Assembly: GCA_045563055.1 (NCBI GenBank) | Contig: JBJKUR010000006.1 | Coordinates: 62,001-126,000 of the forward strand | DNA length: 64,000 nt | From: Methylaequor sp045563055 | GTDB taxonomy: Bacteria; Pseudomonadota; Alphaproteobacteria; Methylaequorales; Methylaequoraceae | Direction: 5' to 3' | In this document: positions 26,539 to 35,601 of the stretch, piece by piece | Position numbering within the stretch: position 1 is the stretch's first letter | How the letters are laid out: each line of letters opens with the position of its first letter | Program-made: the position numbers and the translations under genes | The notes under the pieces: generated by a model | What the model saw: only the letters and a program-made list of their open reading frames with translations | What the model was told of the DNA's origin: nothing | The model's database searches: none

Positions 26539-29089
26539 TCAATCCATTTGACCTAATTGATTTTTTATTTCATCAGTAATTCTCTCTAAGAGCTTTTTGT
26601 TCTCTATCTTCAAACCATACTGACTTCTTAAATGAAAACTATCCTCGACAAAGTTCCCATGTGTTGAGATTTTTGCCATTGATATAACCATCCTATTTTT
26701 TAAAAGAATATTTGAAATCTCATATAATAGCTTCGGCCTATTATTGGTTCTTACCAACAAAATTGTATAAGTAGAAGAGGTATTATTATCAATTTCCACA
26801 TCAACACTATTATGGACTAATTTCCGTTTAAAGTTTGATTTTATTTTTATCTTAATTTTATTTTGTTTCTTCAAAGAATTTAATTTATCTTCAAGAGAAT
26901 TCACTGCACGTGAAATGTCTGTTTTAGTAAAATATTTATTTTCATTTAATGAAAATTTAAAAGTATCAATCACAGTTCCATCATCGAGTGTGAATATTCT
27001 TGCTTCAAAAATTGAGATGTTCATCACTGCAAAGATTGAGATTATATCTAAAAAAAGCTTAGGCCTATCTTTGGTTACTAAAACTAAATCGTGAAATTTA
27101 TTTTTTGAGGCTTTTTCAATCTTAAAAGAAAAATCATTAAATTTTTTTTTTAACAAAAATTTTTCTATCTGGTAGGTGATCATTTCTTGAGATTGAAGCA
27201 ACCAATAATTTGGATATGTTATTCTGGCTATACTTTCTAACTTTGTGCGAGATATCAATCTGGATTTTTTCAATATATTTGATTTGATATTTGCTATTCT
27301 TTCATTTAACGTCTGAATTTTTTTCGGGTTCTTTATTTGACTTTCTATCTTTAAAAAGAGTTGTCCCAATAGACTTGCCTTCCAATTATTCCATAATCCC
27401 TCATCAACAGCAGATATATCCGTGACCGTCAGTAGATATAGGGTTCTAAGGCGTGTCATGTTATTTATTTTTTTTGATACACTTCTTATAACCGAGTAGT
27501 CTTCTAAATCTTTGTTAAAGGCATAATCACTTAATAATGAATGATTATTTATTAGCCAAGCTGTTTCATTGACGATATTAAGTTTTTCATGCAAACGAAT
27601 TAAAATCTTCTTTGCAATCTTTGACCCTTTAATCTGATGATTTCCTCCTCTTCCTTTACCTATGTCGTGCAGCAGAATAGCAAAAAAAAGAGCCCTGTAA
27701 TTATATTCTTTTTGTAGTTCACGATAGAAAAGTTTGTAATTATCTTTTCTTCTTTCTTTTTTCTTTAGATCTTTCAAAAGGCTTAATGCCTCTAGGGTGT
27801 GTTGTCCAACTGTCAATGAATGAAATCGATCAAACTGTGGTAAATTTTCAATCTTTCTAAATTCAGGAATTATTTTTGAAGTTACACCTAAATCACACAA
27901 CATTAAAAATCGATGTTTTTTAAGTGAAAAAAAAATTTTTTTAAACAGATTTATATTCTCTAATTTATATACTTCTTCATTCTTCATTCTTTCAATATTC
28001 TCAAAAACAGTTCGTTTTCTCTCGATAGTATTTTTGCCGAGATGCACTTTCTTAAGAAAAATTTTTAATGTTTCCGAATACTTTTCATTTTGAAGACGCA
28101 ATGGTTGCTTTTTTTTTACAACTCAATTCCTCTAAGATTTGTGAAAATATTTCTGCCAAACTTTTTATATTTCTTGTTTCTTTAAAATAAATTTTCATCA
28201 TTTTTTCAGTGCGAATATCTGAATGTGTTTTTTCTAATTTGTAAATTTTTTTGGAAATCTCGTTTTGATCGTCAAAGGTGAATTTTTCATTTGCTCTCCC
28301 ACTTTGGTAATGTAGGTGACACCGGAGAGAAAGCAAAAAACTAAATGCAGAATTTATTTTTCTTTTCTCCTTTTTAGTAGGATATTCTCTAATTTCCTTC
28401 ATCCATTGCAAGCGACCAAGTTTGAGGATTTTGACACACCAAAAAATAAAATTTATATCTCTCAACGAACCTGCGCTTTCCTTAAGATTTGGTTCATTTT
28501 TGAAATAATCTAAAATTTCTTTTTCAACTCTTTCTTTTCTTTCTTTTATCTTTTGCTTTAGTAAATTAACTCCTGAATAGGAAATATTATTATTAAAATC
28601 TTTTATTGTCTTTTCGTATATTCTTTTAGATCCACAGATAAAGCGCGCATCTAGCATTGAAGTTTGAATTATGTGATCTTTTTGTGCAAACAATTTTGTA
28701 TCTTCTATGTTTCTAACAGCATATCCAACTTTAAATCCTAGATCCCAGAAAGGAAATAATATAAATTGTGTGGTTTTCTCAACATCTTGTTCACTAATAC
28801 TTTTATCGTATATAAATAAAACATCTATATCTGAAAAAGGAGCTAAAATTTCTCTTCCATAACCACCTACTGCACATGTGCAGATACTATCTTCTATCCC
28901 ATAATTTTTAAGCGTTATAATTTTGAAAATCTGTTTTATTAAATTATCAATAAGTTTCGTATTTTCATTACAATTTCTTTGGCCTAAATTATTCTTTAAG
29001 AAAGAAGACTCAATTTTTTTCCTATCTAATAAAAATTTTTTCTTTAGATTAATAATTTCTTGTTGTGACTCGTTAAGGCTTGATATCAT
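26539..29089 (-). pseudogene. glnD: GlnD uridylyltransferase/uridylyl-removing enzyme, frameshift at an A9 run
   Basis: Two overlapping frames make one protein of about 849 residues. The first (29089-28085) has the nucleotidyltransferase motif GGYGREILAPFSDIDVLF and the GlnD helix RDINFIFWC. The second has FDRFHSLTVGQHTLEA, the HD motif ILLHDIGKGRGGNH and two C-terminal ACT domains. The frame breaks at nine T (plus strand 28109-28117, A9 in the mRNA); with eight the frame continues CKKKQPLRLQNEKYSE. GlnD senses glutamine and modifies PII. An A9 run is also a known type of polymerase slippage site, so the gene may be functional. It starts five bases after the mutS stop. Confidence 0.87.
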
Positions 29090-29094
29090 AACAT

Positions 29095-31776
29095 TTAAAG
29101 TAATTTTTTTATTGCATATAAAATGTCTAGAGCCTCTTTTGGTGATACTTCGTCCAAATTCACTTTATTAATAATACCTGATAACTCTGAATAATTTTTT
29201 TGTCTTGAGACAATTTCATTTTTTTCAGAATCATTATCTACAACACTGAAGTTTTGTGTTTCGCGGACAGAAAGTTTCTCTAGAATTTTTTTTGATCTAT
29301 TGAGAATTTTAGAATTTATTCCTGCCATACTCGCAACATGAATTCCAAATGATCCCTGGGAGATTCCGTCTATAACTTTGTGTAAAAAAATTATTTCATC
29401 ATTCCACTGTTTTATCTTTAGAGTCTTGAGTTTTAAACAACTATATTTCTCTGACAAAGAGCACAGTTGCTTAAAGTGAGTTGCAAATAATGTAATGCAC
29501 CTAATATCAGTTAAAATATATTCTAATATAGATTGCGAAATTGCTAGACCATCTTCTGTGGATGTACCCCTTCCTAATTCATCGAGTATCACTAATGATT
29601 TATTGGTTGCTTCATTAATGATTTTTGCTGTTTCTGTCATTTCTGTCATGAAAGTAGACATACCTTTAGACAAATTATCTGAGGCTCCAATTCTCGTAAA
29701 GATTTTGTCAAAAATTCCAATTTTTGCTGAATCGGCAGGAATAAATGATCCGATTTGGTTTAAAATAACAGAAATCGCAATTTGCCTCAAAAAAGTACTT
29801 TTACCAGCCATATTTGGTCCAGTCATGAGCCATGCAAAACTGTTTTTATCCATTTCACAATTGTTTGGGTTAAATTCCTGCAAGTCACTTTTTAAACTTT
29901 CTTCAACCACTGGGTGTCGGCAATTTTTGATATCTATAATTTGATTTTCACAAATCTCAGGTTTTGAATAGTTCCTTTTATAAGCAAGATTCGCGAAATT
30001 AGATATTACATCGATCAATGCAATTTTATTTGATAATGTTATTATTTCAATGTTCAATTCTTTAACGAACTCGGTTATTTGTTTATAGAGTCTTTTCTCA
30101 AGCTCAATAGATTTCTCCTGAGAATTTTGAATTTCCCGAGATACTTCTGACAATTCTGTAGTTTGAAAACGTGAGTTATTAACTGTATTTTGAATTAAAT
30201 TAAATTCTTTCTCTTTAAAAGTTTTTAGTATCTCAGAATTTTTATTTGTTACTTCTATAAAGTAGCCATGAATATTATTAAATTTGATTTTTAAATTAGA
30301 AATATTAGTCAATGAACAATAACTGGTCTGCATTTTTAAAATTTCTTTTTGCTTTTCATGTTTAATATTTCTGAGAACGTCTAGATTCTCATCTATACCA
30401 CTTTTAAAAATTCCACCTTCGTTTATATTCACAGGCGGAACTTCCATGATATTTTTTTCTAATTTTTCTTTGAGAAAAACTAATTTTTTTTTGGAATCGT
30501 TATCCAAAAATAACGATTTAATTAGAGGATTTTTAATTTTCTCTAATTCTAGGTATATTAATTCTGAAGATTTGAGAAAGTTTATTATCAAAATTAAATC
30601 TCGTGGATTATTTGTTCTAGCACTTATCCTCAGTAACGCTCTTTCAGCGTCGGGTTGATTTGATAAAATATTAATAATCTGACTTGTTACTTCGTTATTA
30701 TTAACAAATTCATTGACTAAATTATGACGTTCAATAATTTTTTCTTTTTTAACTAATGGAGATTTTAAAAAGTTTTTTAGTAACCGACCTCCTACTGCTG
30801 TCTTTGTGTGATCTATAGAATCGAGTAGACTTCCTTTTTTATCTCCAAAATTTGTACAGAATATTTCTAAACTTCTAACGGAAAAGTCGTCAATCTGCAT
30901 GTTATTTTTTTCATCCACTATCTCAATTTCATTAATGAGTGGAATATTTTCTTTCTGTGTAAGTTCAAGGTAGTTCAAAATAGCTCCCAAGGACTGAATA
31001 TCTGTAGTATTTAATTCTTTGATGGAGTCTAAGAATTGATTTTTGAAAAAATTCTTTATTTTTTCTCTGTTATTTATTAAATCAAAAAAACTAGATGGGA
31101 CATGAGTAATTTTTTCTTTGAATTTTTTTAAAGTAGATTCAAAGACATTAATTTTATCAAATATTTTAGGTACTATAATCTCTTCAGGTTCGACTCTATT
31201 TATTGATTCAAACAAATCGTTCATCAAGTTGCCATCTTTAATTTTCTTTAATTTTATTGAACCCGTACTTATATCTGTCCATGAAACAGAAATATCTCCT
31301 TTATGGAATGAAATACTCATCAGATGGTTGTTCGATTTTGACTGAAGTAATGACTCATCCAAAATTGTTCCCGGCGTAATTATTTTAACGACATCCCTTT
31401 TGAAAATTTTTTGATACTTTGAAAAGTTTCTTTCGTCTACTCTATTTTCTAGTTGTTCGGCTACGGCAACCTTGTGGCCTGAAGCAATCAGTCTGGATAA
31501 ATACGTTTGTGATGAGTGAGCCGGAACTCCACACATTGGGATATCAACGTCATTTAACTTTCCTCTTTTAGTTAGAGCGATCCCTAATTCTGATGCAGCT
31601 ATTTTAGCGTCCTCGAAAAATAATTCGTAAAAATCACCCATTCTATAAAATAATAGGTATTCTTCGTGTCTAGATTTTACCTCCAAATACTGTTGCATCA
31701 TTGGAGTAGGTTTAGACTTTTCATTATTTGTGTCTAATGGATTGAAACCTTTAATATCAGGTTGTTTTAATTTCAT
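29095..31776 (-). CDS. mutS: DNA mismatch repair protein MutS
   Basis: This mismatch-recognition ATPase is 893 residues. The N-terminal domain has the mismatch-binding Phe-x-Glu in RMGDFYELFFEDAK, with PTPMMQQYLEVKSRH before it. Connector, lever and clamp domains occupy the middle. The ATPase has Walker A TGPNMAGKSTFLRQ near 650, DNLSKGMSTFMTEM, and Walker B LVILDELGRGTSTEDGLAI near 730. Length is normal. It is divergent from phoR with only 37 bases between the starts. Confidence 0.97.
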   Translation of the reverse strand: MKLKQPDIKGFNPLDTNNEKSKPTPMMQQYLEVKSRHEEYLLFYRMGDFYELFFEDAKIAASELGIALTKRGKLNDVDIPMCGVPAHSSQTYLSRLIASGHKVAVAEQLENRVDERNFSKYQKIFKRDVVKIITPGTILDESLLQSKSNNHLMSISFHKGDISVSWTDISTGSIKLKKIKDGNLMNDLFESINRVEPEEIIVPKIFDKINVFESTLKKFKEKITHVPSSFFDLINNREKIKNFFKNQFLDSIKELNTTDIQSLGAILNYLELTQKENIPLINEIEIVDEKNNMQIDDFSVRSLEIFCTNFGDKKGSLLDSIDHTKTAVGGRLLKNFLKSPLVKKEKIIERHNLVNEFVNNNEVTSQIINILSNQPDAERALLRISARTNNPRDLILIINFLKSSELIYLELEKIKNPLIKSLFLDNDSKKKLVFLKEKLEKNIMEVPPVNINEGGIFKSGIDENLDVLRNIKHEKQKEILKMQTSYCSLTNISNLKIKFNNIHGYFIEVTNKNSEILKTFKEKEFNLIQNTVNNSRFQTTELSEVSREIQNSQEKSIELEKRLYKQITEFVKELNIEIITLSNKIALIDVISNFANLAYKRNYSKPEICENQIIDIKNCRHPVVEESLKSDLQEFNPNNCEMDKNSFAWLMTGPNMAGKSTFLRQIAISVILNQIGSFIPADSAKIGIFDKIFTRIGASDNLSKGMSTFMTEMTETAKIINEATNKSLVILDELGRGTSTEDGLAISQSILEYILTDIRCITLFATHFKQLCSLSEKYSCLKLKTLKIKQWNDEIIFLHKVIDGISQGSFGIHVASMAGINSKILNRSKKILEKLSVRETQNFSVVDNDSEKNEIVSRQKNYSELSGIINKVNLDEVSPKEALDILYAIKKLL

Positions 31777-31813
31777 AATAATTTAAATTAATATAAATCA
31801 TTAAAACATTTTC

Positions 31814-33073
31814 ATGTTAATTCATAAAGACATAATTATCGTATTTTCTTTCATTTTTGTGCTGCTATTAATCATGTTTGTTCTTATATTTAGAGATTTA
31901 AAAAGCATCAGTAAATCTCTGCAAAATTTCAAAGGAAAACCGATCGAATCAGATAAAGTTTTTTTCTTTAATCTTTTCCAACCAATAATTTTTAATATTA
32001 ATTTAATCATAAACACCCTTAACGAGAAATCAAAATTCTCGAGATTAAGAATATTTTTTTATGATTATTTCTTTAAATTTTTTCCTGACCCTCTTCTTAT
32101 TATTGACCAAAACAACATAATTATTGAAATGAATGAACAAGCAGTTGATTTTTTTGGAGAAGATTCAAAGCAAAAAAATATTTTCTCAGCTATTAGAATA
32201 CCAGAACTAAGCTCGCTTATCGATGAATCTGTTAAGCAAAAGAAACCTGTTGAGAGAGAGTTGAATTTAATTTATCCAAAGGAAAAAATCTTTAATATTT
32301 GGGTTTCGGGTCGAAGAGATTTGGGTAAAAATAAACTAAATTTTATTAGACTATTTGATACGACATCTCAGCACAATATTCAGAATATTCAGAGAGATTT
32401 TATAGCAAATGCTAGTCATGAATTAAAAACTCCAATTGCATCAATTATTGGATACTGTGAGACTTTAATAGATGAGTCTCCCAAAAAAAATTCAAAAAAG
32501 GAAGAATTCCTTAAAACTATGTTCAATGAAGCTAGCCGAATGTCATCGTTAGTTAAAGATCTCCTTTCTCTTACACGAATTGAAAGGATTGAATATATCC
32601 CCCCTGAAGGCAAGGTTAATCTTAACGAAATTTTGGAAAATATTCGAAAAACATGTAAGGAAAGAAAGTTTTTGAGTAAAACAAAATATAATTTTTCAAT
32701 TCCTAAAAGAAAAACTGAGATAATTGGTGATGAAGCAGAATTACACCAAGTTTTTTTTAATATCATAGAAAATGCAATAACACACAGTCAATCTAAGAAA
32801 CCTGTACAAATAAAATTAATTGCAAAACCAGATACAATAGTGTTTCTAGTACAAGATTTTGGCATCGGAATTTCAAATCAAAATATCCCAATGTTGACCA
32901 AAAGGTTCTATAGAATTGATAACTCAAGACGAAGAGATACTGGTCACACCGGCCTTGGCCTCTCAATTGTCAAACATATTTTAAACAGACATAATGCACA
33001 ATTAAATATTCAATCCGAAGTTAACAAAGGGTCATCATTTTCTATAACGTTTGAAAAATACAAATCTTCTTAG
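31814..33073 (+). CDS. phoR: Phosphate-regulon sensor histidine kinase PhoR-like
   Basis: The 419-residue protein has one N-terminal membrane helix (about 7-27), a PAS domain (about 88-190; FFPDPLLIIDQNNIIIEMNE), a HisKA domain with phospho-acceptor His near 202 in FIANASHELKTPIASIIGY, and an HATPase domain with N box IIENAITHSQSK, GIGI and HTGLGLSIVKH. The single-helix plus PAS layout is that of PhoR, which phosphorylates PhoB. Its partner lies about 23 kb away (56358), but the next gene is a phosphate-type porin with a Pho box, supporting the assignment. No Pho box is seen before phoR itself. Confidence 0.85.
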   Translation: MLIHKDIIIVFSFIFVLLLIMFVLIFRDLKSISKSLQNFKGKPIESDKVFFFNLFQPIIFNINLIINTLNEKSKFSRLRIFFYDYFFKFFPDPLLIIDQNNIIIEMNEQAVDFFGEDSKQKNIFSAIRIPELSSLIDESVKQKKPVERELNLIYPKEKIFNIWVSGRRDLGKNKLNFIRLFDTTSQHNIQNIQRDFIANASHELKTPIASIIGYCETLIDESPKKNSKKEEFLKTMFNEASRMSSLVKDLLSLTRIERIEYIPPEGKVNLNEILENIRKTCKERKFLSKTKYNFSIPKRKTEIIGDEAELHQVFFNIIENAITHSQSKKPVQIKLIAKPDTIVFLVQDFGIGISNQNIPMLTKRFYRIDNSRRRDTGHTGLGLSIVKHILNRHNAQLNIQSEVNKGSSFSITFEKYKSS

Positions 33074-33167
33074 AAAATTGTCTTTTAATTTAGTGTTATT
33101 TTGTTGATATAAATTGTTGTTGTTGTTTTTTTGCAACAAACTTGTTTAATTTTCGTTAAAAGCTTGT

Positions 33168-33189
33168 TTGTCATAAAGTTGTAACAAAA
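33168..33189 (+). promoter_or_regulatory. Putative Pho box of the porin gene
   Basis: Two 11-base direct repeats, TTGTCATAAAG and TTGTAACAAAA, match the PhoB half-site pattern (CTGTCATAAAT-like). They lie 40 bases before the porin start, the correct side for activation. The near-identical TTGTCATAAA core recurs before the GAPDH, olsB2 and pstS genes. Confidence 0.75.
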
Positions 33190-33228
33190 AACTACTAGCT
33201 TACATTTTTAACTTTACGAGGAAATATT

Positions 33229-34647
33229 ATGAAAAAATTATACTCAGGTATTGCAATCATGGCAATGAGCGGTCTGATTACAAACGTACAAGCTCAAGAC
33301 TATGGTGCACAGATCGATGCACTGCAAAACGAATTACTAAAAATGAAACAAGAAATGAAGCAAGGTACTAATAACAAGGCTTTCTTTAAGAAAGGAAAAG
33401 GACTTAGTATTAAAAGTTCTGATGGAAAGTATTCTTTCCAGATTAAAGGTAGAGCTATGTATGATATTTCTCACATAGATGGTATGACTAATGAGAGTTC
33501 AGTTGGTGAGGGAAATAAATTCGATGGTTTTGGTGCTGAGTTTAGAAGACTTAGATTTTCACTTAAAGTAGGTTTAGGCGATGGTTGGAGTTTGGCCTTT
33601 CAACCAGATTTTGCTGAAACAATAGGAGATGACAGTGCAGGCACTGCTGGAGGCACTAAAGGTGTTGATGTAAAAGATGCTTTAATCAAAAAGAAAATCA
33701 AAGGAATTGGTTCTTTCATGTTTGGTAACGTTAAATCAGCTGGAGGATATTGGGAGAACACCAGTTCAAATAGTATTTTGATGATGGAACGCCCAATGTA
33801 CAATGAATTTGCAAATCTAGCGCATAGACCGGGCCTTCATTATGATAATGGTGGAGCACTTTTTCCGAAGGGATTACACGTAAGAGCGTTACTTATTGGC
33901 TATGGTAATGAGGGTGCTTGGAGACAAGAACAAGAAGATGGTGATGGAACAGAAACTTCATGGAATCATTCTGTTGCCGCTCACTACACTGGTAAAGGCC
34001 TTTTTGATCAATTCATAGGAGGAAAAGATACATGGTTACTTGGAGCCTCTTGGCAAGTGGAAAGACCACTAAATGATCACGCACGAAGCGTTTCCTTCCG
34101 ACAAAATGGAGTGCATACACTTGGAGAAAAAATTGTCGATACCACTATTTCTAACATATCTAGCTATCACTACGGAGGACCTCAATTCCAATATTCTAAT
34201 GGAAGATACTATTTAGCTACAGAGTATTATTGGATTACAGGCGAGCGCAGAGACGGTTACACCACTTATGATGATTACAGTGCAGAAGGAGGATCTATTT
34301 ATGGTCAATATTTCTTCAATAGTGATGCTACGGTCAAAATAAGTTCCAAAAAAGGTAAAATTGGTGGCGTAAAATGTAAAGCTAAATTCGGATGTACTGC
34401 AGCCAAATTTATGCTTGAATCGATTGATACCAGAGACGGTGAATTAAATGGTATGAATGGTACGCATGGTAAAGCAGTCCACATTGGGCTAAATCACTAT
34501 TTCAACAGCAATGTTAGATTAATGGTCGATGCAACTAGAGGTGTATATTTAGGTGGGCACAATGACTTTTATAGCGATACAGTAGATAGAATGAACAGAA
34601 GACACACTATGACGTCCATCCAAGCTAGACTGCATGCTAAATTTTAA
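33229..34647 (+). CDS. Outer-membrane phosphate-selective-type porin (OprP/OprO-like)
   Basis: The 472-residue protein has a signal peptide (cleavage after about residue 22, TNVQA|QDYG) and a short N-terminal coiled coil (QIDALQNELLKMKQEMK) typical of trimeric OprP/O porins. Beta-strand-rich repeats follow, with YSFQIKGRAMYDISHIDG and FRRLRFSLKVGLGDGWSLAF, ending in a C-terminal aromatic (LHAKF) for BAM recognition. A ribosome-binding site GAGGAAA precedes the ATG. A Pho box and an adjacent phoR point to phosphate or polyphosphate uptake. A strong terminator follows. Confidence 0.85.
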   Translation: MKKLYSGIAIMAMSGLITNVQAQDYGAQIDALQNELLKMKQEMKQGTNNKAFFKKGKGLSIKSSDGKYSFQIKGRAMYDISHIDGMTNESSVGEGNKFDGFGAEFRRLRFSLKVGLGDGWSLAFQPDFAETIGDDSAGTAGGTKGVDVKDALIKKKIKGIGSFMFGNVKSAGGYWENTSSNSILMMERPMYNEFANLAHRPGLHYDNGGALFPKGLHVRALLIGYGNEGAWRQEQEDGDGTETSWNHSVAAHYTGKGLFDQFIGGKDTWLLGASWQVERPLNDHARSVSFRQNGVHTLGEKIVDTTISNISSYHYGGPQFQYSNGRYYLATEYYWITGERRDGYTTYDDYSAEGGSIYGQYFFNSDATVKISSKKGKIGGVKCKAKFGCTAAKFMLESIDTRDGELNGMNGTHGKAVHIGLNHYFNSNVRLMVDATRGVYLGGHNDFYSDTVDRMNRRHTMTSIQARLHAKF

Positions 34648-34688
34648 GTATTAAAATTTCTTTCCTTAGATAATTTTAAAAAATTAAA

Positions 34689-34716
34689 AAGAGGCTTTAT
34701 AAGCCTCTTTTTTTTT
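34689..34716 (+). terminator. Rho-independent terminator after the porin gene
   Basis: A perfect 9-base stem (AAGAGGCTT / AAGCCTCTT) with a 3-base loop is followed by an uninterrupted run of T. It lies 42 bases after the porin stop, so the porin is probably a single-gene transcript. Confidence 0.92.
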
Positions 34717-34788
34717 GTGTCATATCATATTAGTAACACTATATGTAGTGTTGTAATAATTTTGACACATTAATTTGATAAATAATAT
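34716..34788 (+). promoter_or_regulatory. Promoter/operator region of plcP with nested inverted repeats and possible Pho half-sites
   Basis: An outer inverted repeat TGTGTCA (34716-34722) / TGACACA (34763-34769) encloses a perfect inner palindrome AACACTA-TATG-TAGTGTT (34735-34752). TTGTAATAATT at 34752-34762 and TTGACACATTA after it resemble two PhoB half-sites, and TTGACA (34762-34767) could serve as a -35 element. The Pho-box match is weaker than at the other sites. Confidence 0.5.
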
Positions 34789-34790
34789 GA

Positions 34791-35591
34791 ATGGATGGCG
34801 TATCCTATAAACATAATCGTTACAGAACAATATGGATTTCAGATGTTCATCTAGGTACAAGCGGTTGCAAAGCAGAACTTCTTTTAGAGTTTCTTAAAGT
34901 TTCAAAGTCCGAAAAAATTTTTCTTGTAGGAGACATTATCGATGGATGGCGATTAAAGAAAAAATGGTATTGGCCACAAGCTCACAATGATGTTATCCAA
35001 AAATTACTTAGAAAAGCTAGGAAAGGAGTAAAAGTTGTATTTATACCAGGTAACCATGATGAGGCTGCGCGTAAATATATTGGCGTAAATTTTGGAGATA
35101 TAATAATAAAAAAAGAAGCTCACCATACCACTCTCAAGGGTAAGAAATTATGGATCATTCATGGAGATCAATTTGATAGCGTTATTAGACATGCTCGCTG
35201 GCTCGCATATGTTGGTGACAAGGGTTATGCTATGTTAATCCGCTTAAACAATCTATTTAATAATATTAGACAATTTTTAAAGCTACCTTACTGGTCATTA
35301 TCAAAGTTTATTAAACAAAAGGTAAAAAAAGCAGTTTCATTTATTACTGCCTATGAATTAGTAATGACTAAGGAAGCAAAAAGAAGAGGGTTTGATGGTG
35401 TTGTTTGCGGGCATATACACAAAGCAGAGTTCAAATCAATTCATGATATAATATATTGTAATAGCGGTGATTGGGTAGAGTCTATGACCGCGATTGTAGA
35501 ACATCTCGATGGTAATCTAGAGATTGTTGACTGGTCATCTAGAATTTCTCAAGAGCATTCAAGTCACTTTCAGCTCCCACAAAAAACTTAA
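34791..35591 (+). CDS. plcP: PlcP-like phospholipase C (calcineurin-type metallophosphoesterase)
   Basis: This 266-residue metallophosphoesterase resembles LpxH but has the layout of PlcP, the phosphate-starvation phospholipase C of Alphaproteobacteria. Metal-binding motifs: ISDVHLG (16-22), GDIIDGW near 47, PGNHDEAAR, IIHGDQFDSV and CGHIHKAEF. It would cleave phospholipids to diacylglycerol and a phospho-headgroup. The next gene, ten bases away, is a GT4 glycosyltransferase, the same pairing (PlcP with a diacylglycerol glycosyltransferase) known for lipid remodelling. UDP-diacylglucosamine hydrolase activity is the alternative; the context argues against it. Confidence 0.85.
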   Translation: MDGVSYKHNRYRTIWISDVHLGTSGCKAELLLEFLKVSKSEKIFLVGDIIDGWRLKKKWYWPQAHNDVIQKLLRKARKGVKVVFIPGNHDEAARKYIGVNFGDIIIKKEAHHTTLKGKKLWIIHGDQFDSVIRHARWLAYVGDKGYAMLIRLNNLFNNIRQFLKLPYWSLSKFIKQKVKKAVSFITAYELVMTKEAKRRGFDGVVCGHIHKAEFKSIHDIIYCNSGDWVESMTAIVEHLDGNLEIVDWSSRISQEHSSHFQLPQKT

Positions 35592-35601
35592 TTTCCTAGT
35601 T

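Noticed and set aside
34791..35591. LpxH (lipid A pathway) as the identity of the metallophosphoesterase
   Set aside because: The neighbouring glycosyltransferase-DgkA gene and the phosphate-starvation context fit PlcP better, and no other lipid A genes are near.
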